From Krasilnikovia cinnamomea (GTDB taxonomy: Bacteria; Actinomycetota; Actinomycetes; Mycobacteriales; Micromonosporaceae), in assembly GCF_004217545.1 (NCBI RefSeq), contig NZ_SHKY01000001.1, positions 6,634,001 to 6,698,000 of the forward strand: 64,000 nt of DNA. Reading direction: 5' to 3'. Numbering within the stretch: position 1 is the first letter of the stretch; every line of letters begins with the position of its first letter. Shown in pieces: positions 8,157-16,695 of this stretch. The notes beneath the pieces were generated by a model, which was not told the DNA's origin, searched no databases, and saw only the letters and a program-made list of their open reading frames with translations. A program made the position numbers and the translations under genes.

Positions 8157-9008
8157 TCAGAACAGGGTCGCCGGTTCCGTCGGCGACGGGTCGGGCAGCG
8201 GATCCAGCCCGGACACCCGCGCCCGGACCTCGTCGTGGAATTGGCGGGCGAGGGCCGGCGCGTCGGCGTTGTCCGGGGTGTGCAGGAACACCGTCGGCGA
8301 ACGGCCCTCCGCCAGCCAGCCGGCGACGACGGCGACCCAGGGCTGCCAGCCCTCGACGGTGCGCGCGGTGTCGTCGCGGCCCAGGTAGCGCACGATCGGC
8401 CGGTCGGTCAGCGCGCGGGTGCGCAGCGGCATGCGCGGCTTGTTGGTCCACGCCTCGCGTTCCGCGTCGCTGGTCGGCGGGCTCGCGAAGAACGCCGTGG
8501 TGTCGAACGGGACCCATTCCGCCGCCACGGGCGCCAGCGCGTCCTCCAGCTGTCGCGCCGCGCGGGCGTCGGTGAAGAAACCCGGGTGCCGGACCTCCAC
8601 GGCATACCGGTGCGTGCGGGGCAGCGTACGCAGGAAGCGGGCCAGCGTCGCCGTGTCGGCCGGGGTGAACGAGCCGGGCAGCTGCACCCAGAGGGCGTGC
8701 GCCCGGGGGCCGAGCGGCGCGACGGCGTCGAGGAAGGCGCCGAGCTCGGCGTCCGCGCCCACGAGCCGGCGCTCGTGGGTGAGCACCCTCGGCAGCTTGA
8801 GGACGAACCGGAAGTCCGGACCGGTCTGCTCCGCCCAGGACGCCACCGCCTCGGGGGCGGGCGTGGCGTAGAAGGTCGTGTTCCCCTCGACCGCGTTGCA
8901 CCAGGCGGCGTAGTGGCGCAGGCGTTCGGGCGCCGCGAGCCGGTGCGGCAGGAACCGTCCGTGCCACGACTTCAGATTCCACATCGCGCACCCGACGTGC
9001 AGACGCAT
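8157..9008 (-). CDS. DUF72 (YecE-like) family protein
   Basis: A 283-residue TIM-barrel-like DUF72 protein. It opens with MRLHVGCAMWNLKSWHGRF and carries the family pattern YAAWCNAVEGNTTFY near residue 38, VRHPGFF, and RYLGRD. These are hallmarks of this widespread but biochemically poorly characterised family. GAGGAGC lies 5 bp before the ATG. It converges on the thioesterase at 8115 (41-bp gap) and is divergent from the alpha/beta hydrolase at 9091. Function remains unassigned. Confidence 0.85.
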   Translation of the reverse strand: MRLHVGCAMWNLKSWHGRFLPHRLAAPERLRHYAAWCNAVEGNTTFYATPAPEAVASWAEQTGPDFRFVLKLPRVLTHERRLVGADAELGAFLDAVAPLGPRAHALWVQLPGSFTPADTATLARFLRTLPRTHRYAVEVRHPGFFTDARAARQLEDALAPVAAEWVPFDTTAFFASPPTSDAEREAWTNKPRMPLRTRALTDRPIVRYLGRDDTARTVEGWQPWVAVVAGWLAEGRSPTVFLHTPDNADAPALARQFHDEVRARVSGLDPLPDPSPTEPATLF

Positions 9009-9090
9009 TCCCGCTCCTCGTGCCGACCGACACCCGTACGGTATCCGCCGCCCGTCCGTGCCCGCCCCGGCCTGTGGCAGACTGCCGGGC

Positions 9091-9840
9091 ATGGCGGCTG
9101 ATCTGCGGGTTCTCCGGGGTGGCACCGGCGGTCCCGTGCTGGTGTTGCTGCACGGCCTGGGTGCGACCGCCGACGTGTGGAGCGGGTGGCCGGGGCTGCT
9201 CGAGCGGCGCTGGCCGGGCGCCTGGATCGCCCCCGACCTGCCCGGTCACGGCGGTTCGGCGCCGCTGGCCCGGTACACCTTCGACGGTTTCGCCGAGGCC
9301 CTTGCCGGGCTGATCCCTGCGGACGCACCGACCGTCCTGCTCGGGCACTCGCTGGGCGGGGTGGTGGCCCTCGCGCTGGCCGCCCACCACCCCACCGCCG
9401 TCCGCGGCGTCGCCGGACTCGGCATCAAGGTCGTGTGGAGCGACGAGGATCTGCGCCGGGCGCGCGCCATGGCCGAACGTCCCCGGTCGTGGTACCCGAC
9501 GCGAGCCGAGGCCGCCGCCCGCTACCTGCGCGTGGCCGGCCTCGACGGCCTGCTGGCCGTGGACGACCCGGCCGTGGACGCCGGACTCGTACGGCGCGAC
9601 GACTCGTGGAGCCTGGCGCTGGACCCCGCGGCCTTCGGCGTGGGCCGGCCCGACATGCCGCGGCTGCTGGCCGGTTGCCCGGCCCCGGTGGTCCTGGCCC
9701 GGGGCGTGGACGATCCGATGAACACCGACGAGCAGCTGGCCGCCCTGGACGTCGTGACGGCCACACTGGCCGGGGTGGGGCACAGCGCGCACGTCCAGGA
9801 TCCCGAGCAGACCTTCGCCCTCGTGGAACCGTTCCGCTGA
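9091..9840 (+). CDS. Alpha/beta hydrolase
   Basis: A 249-residue serine hydrolase of the alpha/beta fold. The oxyanion region is LLHGLGATADVW, the nucleophile elbow GHSLGG (Ser about residue 87), an acid candidate lies in RGVDDPMN, and the catalytic His in GVGHSAH near residue 231. No signal peptide, so cytosolic. The substrate is not evident; esterase, lactonase or C-C hydrolase are all possible. There is no Shine-Dalgarno; a weak -10 (CAGACT) 7 nt upstream of ATG would make it leaderless. A bidirectional hairpin follows. Confidence 0.85.
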   Translation: MAADLRVLRGGTGGPVLVLLHGLGATADVWSGWPGLLERRWPGAWIAPDLPGHGGSAPLARYTFDGFAEALAGLIPADAPTVLLGHSLGGVVALALAAHHPTAVRGVAGLGIKVVWSDEDLRRARAMAERPRSWYPTRAEAAARYLRVAGLDGLLAVDDPAVDAGLVRRDDSWSLALDPAAFGVGRPDMPRLLAGCPAPVVLARGVDDPMNTDEQLAALDVVTATLAGVGHSAHVQDPEQTFALVEPFR

Positions 9841-9853
9841 ACCCGCCCCGTAC

Positions 9854-9893
9854 GTGAAAAACCCGGCCGGGGCGTCCCGGCCGGGTCGTTCAC
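9854..9893. terminator. Bidirectional terminator between convergent genes
   Basis: Perfect 11-bp stem (ACCCGGCCGGG, 9861-9871, with 9876-9886) and a GCGT loop, flanked by further pairing GTGAA/TTCAC. It lies between the convergent stops at 9840 and 9903 and can serve both. Confidence 0.85.
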
Positions 9894-9902
9894 GCGGTTG
9901 GT

Positions 9903-10406
9903 TCAGCGCCAGCCGAATTCCTGGGTGTAGTAGGGGGTGCCGTTGGTGGCCCGGTAGACGCCGACGGCGAAGGCCTTGGCGCGGCAGTCGAGGATGTTGG
10001 CGCGGTGGCCGGGGCTGGCCATCCAGGCCTTCATGGTCTGGGAGGCGGTGGGGTAGCCGTAGGCGACGTTCTCGCTCATGGGCCAGGCGTAGCCGGCGCG
10101 GTGGGCGCGGGTGACGAACGTGGAGCCGCCGGAGCCGATGTGGCTCATCTTGCGGGTGCGGGCCTGGTAGGCGGAGTGGCCGCGGGCGGCCAGCAGCAGG
10201 CGGGAGTCGACGCGCAGCGGCTTGCAGCCGGCGCGGGCGCGGGTGGCGTTGGTGTAGTTGACCAGCTGGGTCTGCAGGGTCGAGGTGGTGACCGTGGCGG
10301 CCTGCGCGGGGGTGGCCAGGGCGGCGGCACCGATGAGGGCGGCGCTGGCGGTGGCCAGGCTGGCCAGGGCGGTGGTGATGGCGGTGCGTACCGTTGTGCG
10401 GCTCAT
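9903..10406 (-). CDS. Secreted CAP-domain (SCP/PR-1-like) protein
   Basis: A 167-residue protein. A Sec signal peptide (Ala-rich core, probable cleavage after ATPAQA near residue 36) is followed by a single CAP domain. Visible landmarks are LVNYTNATRARAGCKPL, ARGHSAYQ, MSHIG, SENVAYGYPT, WMASPGHRANIL and YYTQEFGWR. His and Glu of the CAP cavity are present. Bacterial CAP proteins are extracellular and mostly of unknown activity. The RBS GGGGAGAG sits 5 bp before ATG. It shares its upstream region with the ECF sigma gene at 10646 on the other strand. Confidence 0.9.
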   Translation of the reverse strand: MSRTTVRTAITTALASLATASAALIGAAALATPAQAATVTTSTLQTQLVNYTNATRARAGCKPLRVDSRLLLAARGHSAYQARTRKMSHIGSGGSTFVTRAHRAGYAWPMSENVAYGYPTASQTMKAWMASPGHRANILDCRAKAFAVGVYRATNGTPYYTQEFGWR

Positions 10407-10611
10407 GATTCTCTCCCCCGGTCGGTGTGGCTGGGTCTCAGCCGGTCACGGGTTCGAGATTCGAGGGGCGGGGGTGCGTGGCCTGGTCACGGACGGTTGC
10501 CTGCGGGTTGCGCCTCCTCCTTTCGGCCGGAACGAGGCTGCCAAACGGTCCGCGCTGCGGCGGCGGCCGGGGTGGGCCGTACTAGATGTGGCCTGAGTCA
10601 CACGTTTTCGA

Positions 10612-10637
10612 CAACCGGGGGCGAGAACGGTTCGTCT
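10612..10637 (+). promoter_or_regulatory. Candidate ECF-type promoter of the sigma operon
   Basis: CAACC at 10612-10616 and CGTCT at 10633-10637 are separated by 16 bp, the classic -35/-10 pattern of group-4 sigma factors. Transcription would begin at or just before the GTG at 10646. That implies a leaderless, possibly autoregulated, message. Confidence 0.5.
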
Positions 10638-10645
10638 TACCCGGT

Positions 10646-11197
10646 GTGAAGCGGAGCCTGGACGCGGTCGACGAGGAGGCACTCGTGCGCCGCACGGCCG
10701 CCGGCGACCGGCGGGCGTTCGAGGAGTTGTACCGGCGTACGTCGCCGTGGCTGGTGGTGCGGCTGCGCCGCCGGTGCGCCGACGAGGACGTGGTCGCCGA
10801 CGTGCTGCAGGAGACGTACCTGGCGGTCTGGCGGGCGGCGGGGAGCTTCGCCGGGTCGGCCGCGTCGGGCAGCGCGGTGGGCTGGCTCTGGACGATCGCC
10901 GCCAACCGGCTGGTCGACGCGTTCCGCCGCCGCGCCCGGCAGGCGCAGGTGCCACCCGTGCCGCTGGCCGAGACGACCGCGCCGGCCGCCGAGGACGAGG
11001 TCATGGCCGGGCGCGTCGGCCAGGAGCTGGAGCAGGCGCTGCTGGTCCTGCCGCCGGAACTGCGGCAGGTGCTGCGGGCGATGGTCCTCGACGGGCTCTC
11101 CGTCCGGGAGACCTCGGTACTGCTCAGCGTGCCCGAGGGCACGGTGAAGGCCCGCGCCCGGCGGGCCCGGATCGCGCTGCGGGAGGCGCTGTCATGA
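10646..11197 (+). CDS. ECF (group 4) RNA polymerase sigma factor
   Basis: A 183-residue sigma factor with only regions 2 and 4. Region 2 is FEELYRRTSPWLV to VGWLWTIAANRLVDAFRR; region 4 is LPPELRQVLRAMVLDGLSVRE with the helix-turn-helix in SVPEGTVKARARRARI. The GTG at 10646 is preferred to an ATG at 10586 because the likely autogenous ECF promoter lies between them. Its stop overlaps the ATG of the zinc-binding membrane protein (ATGA), the standard sigma/anti-sigma arrangement. The downstream ABC genes are likely in the same transcript. Confidence 0.9.
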   Translation: MKRSLDAVDEEALVRRTAAGDRRAFEELYRRTSPWLVVRLRRRCADEDVVADVLQETYLAVWRAAGSFAGSAASGSAVGWLWTIAANRLVDAFRRRARQAQVPPVPLAETTAPAAEDEVMAGRVGQELEQALLVLPPELRQVLRAMVLDGLSVRETSVLLSVPEGTVKARARRARIALREALS

Positions 11198-11997
11198 CCA
11201 CCCACCCCGGCCTGCCTGTGCTCGCCCGCTACGCCGGCGACGGCGACGGCCTCGACGAGGCCACCGTCTGGTCGATCGAGGTCCACCTGGAGACCTGCGC
11301 GGACTGCCGGGCCCGGCTGGCCGGGTGCGCCACCGACGACACCCGGGCCCTGCTCGAACGGGTCGCGGTCGGCCTGGACCGCGACATCGCCGCCGGTCCC
11401 GCCCCGGTCCGGCGGCCCCGGCCCTGGTCGGCGGTGCGGCGCCGCTGGCTGGTCTGGACGCTGCTGCCGTGGCTCACCATGACGGTGTCGGTGCTCGGCT
11501 GCGCCGCGCTGCTCGACTCGCTGCGGCCCGGTCTGCCGTCGCTGGTGCTCCTGCTGGCGCCGGTGGCGCCGCTGCCCGGGGTCGCCGTCGCCTGGAGCCG
11601 GCGCCACGACCCGGCCTGGGAACTGGTCGCGGGCACACCCGCCGCCGGCGCGACGATGCTGCTGCGGCGCACCCTGACGGTCCTGGCCGTGGTGGTGCCG
11701 GTGCTGGCGCTGGCCGGTGCGCACACCGGGACCGCGCTGGCGCTGGTGCTGCTGCCCTGCCTCGCGTTCACCGCCGCCGCCCTCGCCCTCGGCACCGTCG
11801 TCGGCGTGCGCCGGGCGGCGGTGGGGCTGGCCGCGGTGTGGGCGCTCGCGGTCGTGCTGCCCAGCCTGGCCGCCACGAGGCTGCCGGTGCTGCTGGCGCC
11901 GGGCAGCGCCGTGGTGTGGGCGCTGGGGACCGTCGCCCTGGCCGGTTTCGCCGCCACCCGCGCCGACGGCTTTCGGCGACTGTCCAGCCGCAACTGA
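11194..11997 (+). CDS. Zinc-finger anti-sigma-like membrane protein
   Basis: A 267-residue protein whose N-terminus has an H-x3-C-x2-C motif (VHLETCADC, residues about 30-38). This is the zinc-binding anti-sigma (ZAS) signature. About six hydrophobic segments follow, far more than the single span of a typical ZAS anti-sigma. It probably holds the ECF factor at the membrane, and the polytopic domain may sense the envelope or couple to the ABC exporter encoded next. It overlaps the sigma gene by 4 bp; a 55-bp gap separates it from the ATPase. Confidence 0.8.
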   Translation: MTTHPGLPVLARYAGDGDGLDEATVWSIEVHLETCADCRARLAGCATDDTRALLERVAVGLDRDIAAGPAPVRRPRPWSAVRRRWLVWTLLPWLTMTVSVLGCAALLDSLRPGLPSLVLLLAPVAPLPGVAVAWSRRHDPAWELVAGTPAAGATMLLRRTLTVLAVVVPVLALAGAHTGTALALVLLPCLAFTAAALALGTVVGVRRAAVGLAAVWALAVVLPSLAATRLPVLLAPGSAVVWALGTVALAGFAATRADGFRRLSSRN

Positions 11998-12052
11998 CCC
12001 TTGTCCGTGGTGCGTGCCCGCCGGTCCGGCGCGCCTTTTGTAGGGATTGATG

Positions 12053-12856
12053 ATGATGCGTACGGTGACTGCGGCCGAAACGGCCCCCACCACCCATCCC
12101 TGGCCGGTCCACGCCGAAGGCCTGCGGGTACGCGCCGGACGGCACCTCGCCGTCGACGGGCTCGACCTGGCCCTCGGCGTCGGGGTGCACGGCCTGCTCG
12201 GCCCCAACGGGGCGGGCAAGACCACGCTGATGCGGGCGCTGGCCACCGTCGTGAAACCGGCCGGGGGCCGGCTCACCCTGCGCGGTCAGCGCGCCGACGG
12301 CCACGCCGACCTGCGCCAGGTCCGGCGTGGACTGGGTTACCTGCCCCAGCAGTTCGGGTTCTACCCGCGGTTCACGGTGCGCGAGTTCGTCGAGTACATG
12401 GCGTGGCTCAAGGAGATGCCCAAGGCCGCGGTGCCCGGCGCGGTGCAGCGGGCCATCGAGCGGGTCGGGCTCACCGCCAAGGCCGACGCCCGGATGAAGA
12501 CGCTCTCCGGCGGCATGCTGCGGCGCGCCGGCATCGCGCAGGCCATCGTGAACGACCCCGAGATCGTGCTGCTCGACGAGCCCACCGTCGGTCTCGACCC
12601 GGAGCAGCGGCTCGACTTCCGGGAACTGCTGCGGACCGTGGGCGTCGACAGCTGTGTGCTGGTCTCCACCCACCTCGTCGAGGACGTGGTGGCCGCCTGC
12701 GCCGAGGTCATCCTGCTCTGCGACGGGCGGCGGCTCTTCCAGGGCAGCCCCGCCGAGCTCATCGCCCAGGGCGGGGCGGAGGATCCCGGCGACAGCCCGG
12801 CCGAGCGCGGCTACTCGGCGCTGCTGCGCCGCCACCGCGGGCAGGCCACCCGATGA
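12053..12856 (+). CDS. ABC transporter ATP-binding protein
   Basis: A 267-residue ATPase with Walker A GPNGAGKTT, Q-loop YLPQQFGFY, signature LSGGM, Walker B IVLLDEPTVGLD and H-loop STHLVEDV. The closest style is the CcmA/antibiotic-exporter group. Three in-frame ATGs stand in a row after AGGGA; 12053 gives a spacing of 6 bp, with 12050 and 12056 as alternatives. The stop overlaps the next ATG (ATGA). With the two membrane proteins downstream it forms an exporter placed under the ECF sigma/anti-sigma pair. Confidence 0.88.
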   Translation: MMRTVTAAETAPTTHPWPVHAEGLRVRAGRHLAVDGLDLALGVGVHGLLGPNGAGKTTLMRALATVVKPAGGRLTLRGQRADGHADLRQVRRGLGYLPQQFGFYPRFTVREFVEYMAWLKEMPKAAVPGAVQRAIERVGLTAKADARMKTLSGGMLRRAGIAQAIVNDPEIVLLDEPTVGLDPEQRLDFRELLRTVGVDSCVLVSTHLVEDVVAACAEVILLCDGRRLFQGSPAELIAQGGAEDPGDSPAERGYSALLRRHRGQATR

Positions 12857-14172
12857 GCCGCGTACTGCGCATCGAGTTGCGCCGCTCCGTCGCGTTCGGC
12901 GCCGTACTGACTCTGCTGCTGGGCGGCGCCGTGCTGCTGTACGCCGCCCCGCAACGCTGGTCCGCCGGCTGGATGGCGCTGGCCATGACGCAGCGGCAGT
13001 ACCTGGTGCTGCTGTGGCCGTCGGCGCTGGCGGCCGGCGCGTGGCAGGCGCGCCGCGAGCACCGCGCGAACGTGGCGGAGCTGTTCGCCAGCACCGCCCG
13101 ACCGCCCGCCCTGCGGGCCCTGCCCGTGCTGGGTGCGCTGGCCATCGCGGCGGCGGGCGGCTACCTGGCGGCCGCGGCGGTGGCCGTGCCGTGGATCATC
13201 GACACGGCCAGCTACCTGCCCGCGGCGAGTTTCGCCGTCGCGGCGGTCGGGGTGGTCTCGCTGGTGGCGGCGGCCTGGCTCGGCCTCGCGCTGGGGCGCC
13301 TGCTGCCGTCCCCGTTCACCGCCCCGGCGGCGGCGGTGGCGGGCATGGGGCTGCTGCTGACGATTCCCGCGCTGTTCCGGGACCGGGAGTGGCTGACGAT
13401 GCTGTTCTCCCCGATGTACGGCATGGGCCAGTACACCGACTACCAGACGGTCGACGGCCGGGTCAGCGCCGCCCAGGCGATCTGGCTGGCGGCGCTGGCC
13501 GTGGCGGGCGGGCTCCTGGTCGCGGCCGGCAACCGGCGGGCCCGCCTGGTGGCGCTGCTGCCCCTGGCGCTCGGCGCCGGCCTCGGCCTGCTGGTGATCC
13601 CGCGCGGCGCCGACTTCCCCCGCAACCCGGTCGACCCGGCGGCCCAGGAACTGGTGTGCAGGCCGGGCACCCCCCGGGTGTGCGTCAGCCGGGTCCACGA
13701 GGCGCTGCTGCCCGAGGTGGTCCCGCTCGCCCAGCGGGCCCTGACGACGCTGGCGAAGTTGCCGGACGCGCCGACCAGCGCCCAGGAGGACCTCACCACG
13801 TACTTCGGCGACCCGCCGCCGCCCCCGGGCCCCGACATCGTGCCGATCCCGGTCCACTTCGGCAGCGACGGGCATCTCGCCGCCGGCGACGACGTCCTGC
13901 GCCGGATCCTGAACGGGTTCGTGGGCCTGAACTACTCGTGCCCCGGCGGGCATGACACCCCGGTCATCCGGGCGGCGGTGTCCTGGCTGACCGGCCGCGA
14001 ACCGGTCGCGGAGCCCGAGGAACCGGCCGAATACCATCCTCGGGCCGTCACGCTCTGGCAGGGGCTGCGGCGACTCCCCGAGGCGGAGGCGGCGGCGCGG
14101 GTGGCGGCGGTCCGCAAGGCCGCGATGACCTGCGCCGACACCGACGGCCTGCTGAACGGCGGGTCGCGATGA
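12853..14172 (+). CDS. ABC-associated membrane protein with extracytoplasmic domain
   Basis: A 439-residue protein. Residues 1-250 hold about six hydrophobic segments in the style of ABC-2 permeases. Residues 260-439 are a soluble domain with cysteine-containing segments (LVCRPGTPRVCVSRVHEALL; NYSCPGG) and a Pro-rich DPPPPPGPD loop. No catalytic motif is recognised in the soluble part. ATGA overlaps on both sides tie it to the ATPase and to the 200-residue membrane protein. It is probably the main permease half of the exporter; the cargo is unknown. Confidence 0.7.
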   Translation: MSRVLRIELRRSVAFGAVLTLLLGGAVLLYAAPQRWSAGWMALAMTQRQYLVLLWPSALAAGAWQARREHRANVAELFASTARPPALRALPVLGALAIAAAGGYLAAAAVAVPWIIDTASYLPAASFAVAAVGVVSLVAAAWLGLALGRLLPSPFTAPAAAVAGMGLLLTIPALFRDREWLTMLFSPMYGMGQYTDYQTVDGRVSAAQAIWLAALAVAGGLLVAAGNRRARLVALLPLALGAGLGLLVIPRGADFPRNPVDPAAQELVCRPGTPRVCVSRVHEALLPEVVPLAQRALTTLAKLPDAPTSAQEDLTTYFGDPPPPPGPDIVPIPVHFGSDGHLAAGDDVLRRILNGFVGLNYSCPGGHDTPVIRAAVSWLTGREPVAEPEEPAEYHPRAVTLWQGLRRLPEAEAAARVAAVRKAAMTCADTDGLLNGGSR

Positions 14173-14771
14173 GGTGGCTGGGCCTCTACCTGCGTTCCCG
14201 GCGCGCACCGGCGGCCCTGGCCGCCGCCGGTGGCTGTGCGGCGCTGAGCTGGCTGCTGTGGACGGTCTGCTCCGACAGCCGCGATGTGGGCGTGCCCATG
14301 GTCATCCTGACCGTGCTGTTGCTGGTCGCGGCGGTGACGGCCACCCTCGGCGGGCCCGACGACGCGCTGGAGCGCACCGGCGCGCTGGCCTGGTCCCGGT
14401 GGCGGGCCGCCCACCTGCTGGTCGCGCTGGCGGTCGTGGCGGTGCCGCTGCTGGCGACCCTGTCCACCGGCGCCCGGTTCGGCCCGGCGGGGCTCGTGGT
14501 CCGCGACGCGGCCGGACTGCTCGGCCTCACCGCCCTGGCGGCGGCCACGATCGGTACGGCCCGGTCGTGGCTGCCGCCGCTCGGCTGGACGCTGGCCGCG
14601 ATCGTCTTCCCGATGCCGGAACGGGTCACGGGACAGATCCTGACGTGGCAGTCCCAGGCCCCCGACAACCGGGCCGCGGGCGTGACCGCGCTGCTGCTGG
14701 CGGCCGGCGGGCTGGCCGCGTACGCGGTGGCGGGCCCCGCCCGGCGCGCCCCCGCCGAGGCCGCGCTGTGA
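14169..14771 (+). CDS. Small ABC-associated membrane protein
   Basis: A 200-residue protein with about five or six hydrophobic segments and Arg-rich loops (YLRSRRAPAA, WSRWRAAH). It has no recognised family motif but is translationally coupled (ATGA) to the preceding permease. It therefore probably completes the membrane part of the exporter. It closes the five-gene sigma-to-ABC unit. Confidence 0.65.
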   Translation: MRWLGLYLRSRRAPAALAAAGGCAALSWLLWTVCSDSRDVGVPMVILTVLLLVAAVTATLGGPDDALERTGALAWSRWRAAHLLVALAVVAVPLLATLSTGARFGPAGLVVRDAAGLLGLTALAAATIGTARSWLPPLGWTLAAIVFPMPERVTGQILTWQSQAPDNRAAGVTALLLAAGGLAAYAVAGPARRAPAEAAL

Positions 14772-14838
14772 CGGGCGGCCGGTTCGCGGCCCCGCGCCGG
14801 GTCCGGCGGTGGGAGTCGCCGCTGGCGCGCGACGCGGC

Positions 14839-16695
14839 TCATCGGGCCGCCGCGGCCCGCCCCACCGCCAGGGCGACGGCCATGATGCTCAGCTGCGGGT
14901 TGACCTCGGGGCAGCTCGGCAGCGCCGAGGCGTCGGCCACCCAGACGCCGTCCACCCAGACGCCGTCCACCCCGCGCAGCCGCCCGTCCGGGCCGACCGG
15001 CGCCTGCTGCGGGTCGGCGCCCATGGCCGCGCTGCCGGTCGGATGGAACGCCGCCATGTGCAGCTGCCGGATGTCGGCGGTGGCGACCGCCGCGCGCAGC
15101 TCGATCACGTCGCGCGCGTAGGGGCGGTGGGGGAGTCCCGTGAGGACCTCCTGCGCCCCGGCCGCGAACAGCAACCGCCCGATCGCCATGATGGCCAGCC
15201 GCAGCCGGTCGGCGTCGCTGCGGGCGAGCCGGTACCGCACAAGGCGGGTGCCGACCCGGCCACCCGGCTGGTCGGCGATCATCGCGCCGACCGTGGCCAG
15301 CCGGTCCGCGTTCGCGAGTTCCGCCCGCAGCGCCCGCCCGATGCCCGGCGGCACGAACGACACCAGCCCCGGCGGTCCGGCGGTGGCCTCGATGAGCACA
15401 CCGTCGTCGTGCAGTTCCTCGACGCCGACGCTCTGCAGCACCCCACGCCAGGCGACGACGGGTTCGGCGAACCGGCCCGCCACGCTGACCGTCGGGTGCA
15501 CCGCGAGGCCCCGGCCGGTGCCCGGGTGCCGGCCCAGCCCGGAGCGGAACAGCAGCCGCGGCGTCTCGATCGCCCCGGCCGCCAGCACGACGATCGGCGC
15601 GGCCAGCAGCCGGCGGCCGAAGCGCACCCCGACGGCGCGGCCGCGCGCGGTGACCACCCGGTCCACCCGGGCCCCGGTCACCACGACCGCGCCCGCGGCG
15701 CACGCCTGCGGCAGCGCGTTGAGGTGGACGCCGTTCTTGGCGTTGCGGGGGCAGCCGACCGCGCACTGGCAGGATCCGGCGCAGCCGGGGGCGTTGCGGC
15801 GCAGCGGGGCGGCCCGCCAGCCGAGCGCCGCGGCGCCGGCCAGCGCCAGCTCGCCGTTGCGGCCCAGCACGTCGACCGGCTGGGCGGCGACCCGCAGGGT
15901 GCGTTCCACTTCGTCCAGCAGCGGCCCGAACTCCTCCGGGTCGGCCAGCGCCAATCCGTGTACGTCCCGCCAGCGCCGCAGCACCCGGTCCGGGGTGCGG
16001 TAGCAGGTGCCGGAATTGACCAGTGTGGTGCCGCCGACCCCGCGCCCGGCCGGCAGCAGCACCGGCGGGTTGCCCAGCGCCATCGTCGCGCCGCCGTCGC
16101 GGTACAGGTCGACGAAGCGGTCGGCGGGGCGCCGGTTCCGGAACTCGGCCGCGGTGAACCGGCGCCCCTCCTCCAGCACCACCACCGACAGACCGGCCCG
16201 GGCCAGTTCGCGGGCGGCCATCGCCCCGCCCGCGCCGGAACCGATCACGACGGCGTCGGTGCGACTGCGGTGCGGCCAGTCGTCCACCGCGACGCAGCTC
16301 AGCTCGGGGTCCGGCGCTGCGAGGTCGCCCACGGTCGACCGGACACCCGGGCCGCCGCCCGGGCCGCCGCCCGGACCGCCGTTCGGGCCGGCGGCCGCGG
16401 CGGCCAGCAGCAGCGGGACCTTCAGCGCCTCGACCAGGGCCCGGCCGGCGGGCCGGTGGGCGAGGGTGGTGCAGACCGCCTCCCGGGTGGGCTGGTCGAG
16501 CCGGGCCAGCGGCCCACCGGCCAGCAGCCGCGCCGCCACGTCCAGTCCGCCGCCCGCGGCACCGAGCCCGAGCCGTGCCGGCAGCGGGAACGCCGCGGCC
16601 AGGTGGGTCAGCTCGGCGGCGACCCGGCGGCCCTCGTCGAGGTCGAGGCCGAGCAGGGTGGCGGCGGCCGCCGCGAGGCGCTCAGTCACGCTCAC
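14839..16695 (-). CDS. GMC-family FAD oxidoreductase
   Basis: A 618-residue flavoprotein. An N-terminal helical region (about 120 residues) is followed by a Gly-Pro linker (GGPGGGPGGG), the FAD-binding motif VIGSGAGGAMAARELA, VGGTTLVNSG, and the C-terminal active-site motifs HPTGSAAMG and NPQLSIMA. A Cys-rich insert, CAGSCQCAVGC, marks the cholesterol-oxidase/glucose-dehydrogenase-like branch of GMC enzymes. It likely oxidises an alcohol. A 15-bp duplication gives a VDGVW VDGVW repeat near the end. GTG at 16695 overlaps the upstream gene by 14 bp, so the two are translated together. Confidence 0.85.
   Translation of the reverse strand: MSVTERLAAAAATLLGLDLDEGRRVAAELTHLAAAFPLPARLGLGAAGGGLDVAARLLAGGPLARLDQPTREAVCTTLAHRPAGRALVEALKVPLLLAAAAAGPNGGPGGGPGGGPGVRSTVGDLAAPDPELSCVAVDDWPHRSRTDAVVIGSGAGGAMAARELARAGLSVVVLEEGRRFTAAEFRNRRPADRFVDLYRDGGATMALGNPPVLLPAGRGVGGTTLVNSGTCYRTPDRVLRRWRDVHGLALADPEEFGPLLDEVERTLRVAAQPVDVLGRNGELALAGAAALGWRAAPLRRNAPGCAGSCQCAVGCPRNAKNGVHLNALPQACAAGAVVVTGARVDRVVTARGRAVGVRFGRRLLAAPIVVLAAGAIETPRLLFRSGLGRHPGTGRGLAVHPTVSVAGRFAEPVVAWRGVLQSVGVEELHDDGVLIEATAGPPGLVSFVPPGIGRALRAELANADRLATVGAMIADQPGGRVGTRLVRYRLARSDADRLRLAIMAIGRLLFAAGAQEVLTGLPHRPYARDVIELRAAVATADIRQLHMAAFHPTGSAAMGADPQQAPVGPDGRLRGVDGVWVDGVWVADASALPSCPEVNPQLSIMAVALAVGRAAAAR

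Noticed and set aside
7243..9792. 849-codon minus-strand open frame spanning several genes
   Set aside because: High GC keeps it open, but the sequence is low-complexity and crosses the thioesterase, DUF72 and hydrolase genes, which have clear motifs.
14941..14970. 15-bp direct duplication read as a possible repeat element
   Set aside because: Only two copies (VDGVW twice) within the GMC gene; a minor in-frame duplication, not a mobile or regulatory element.
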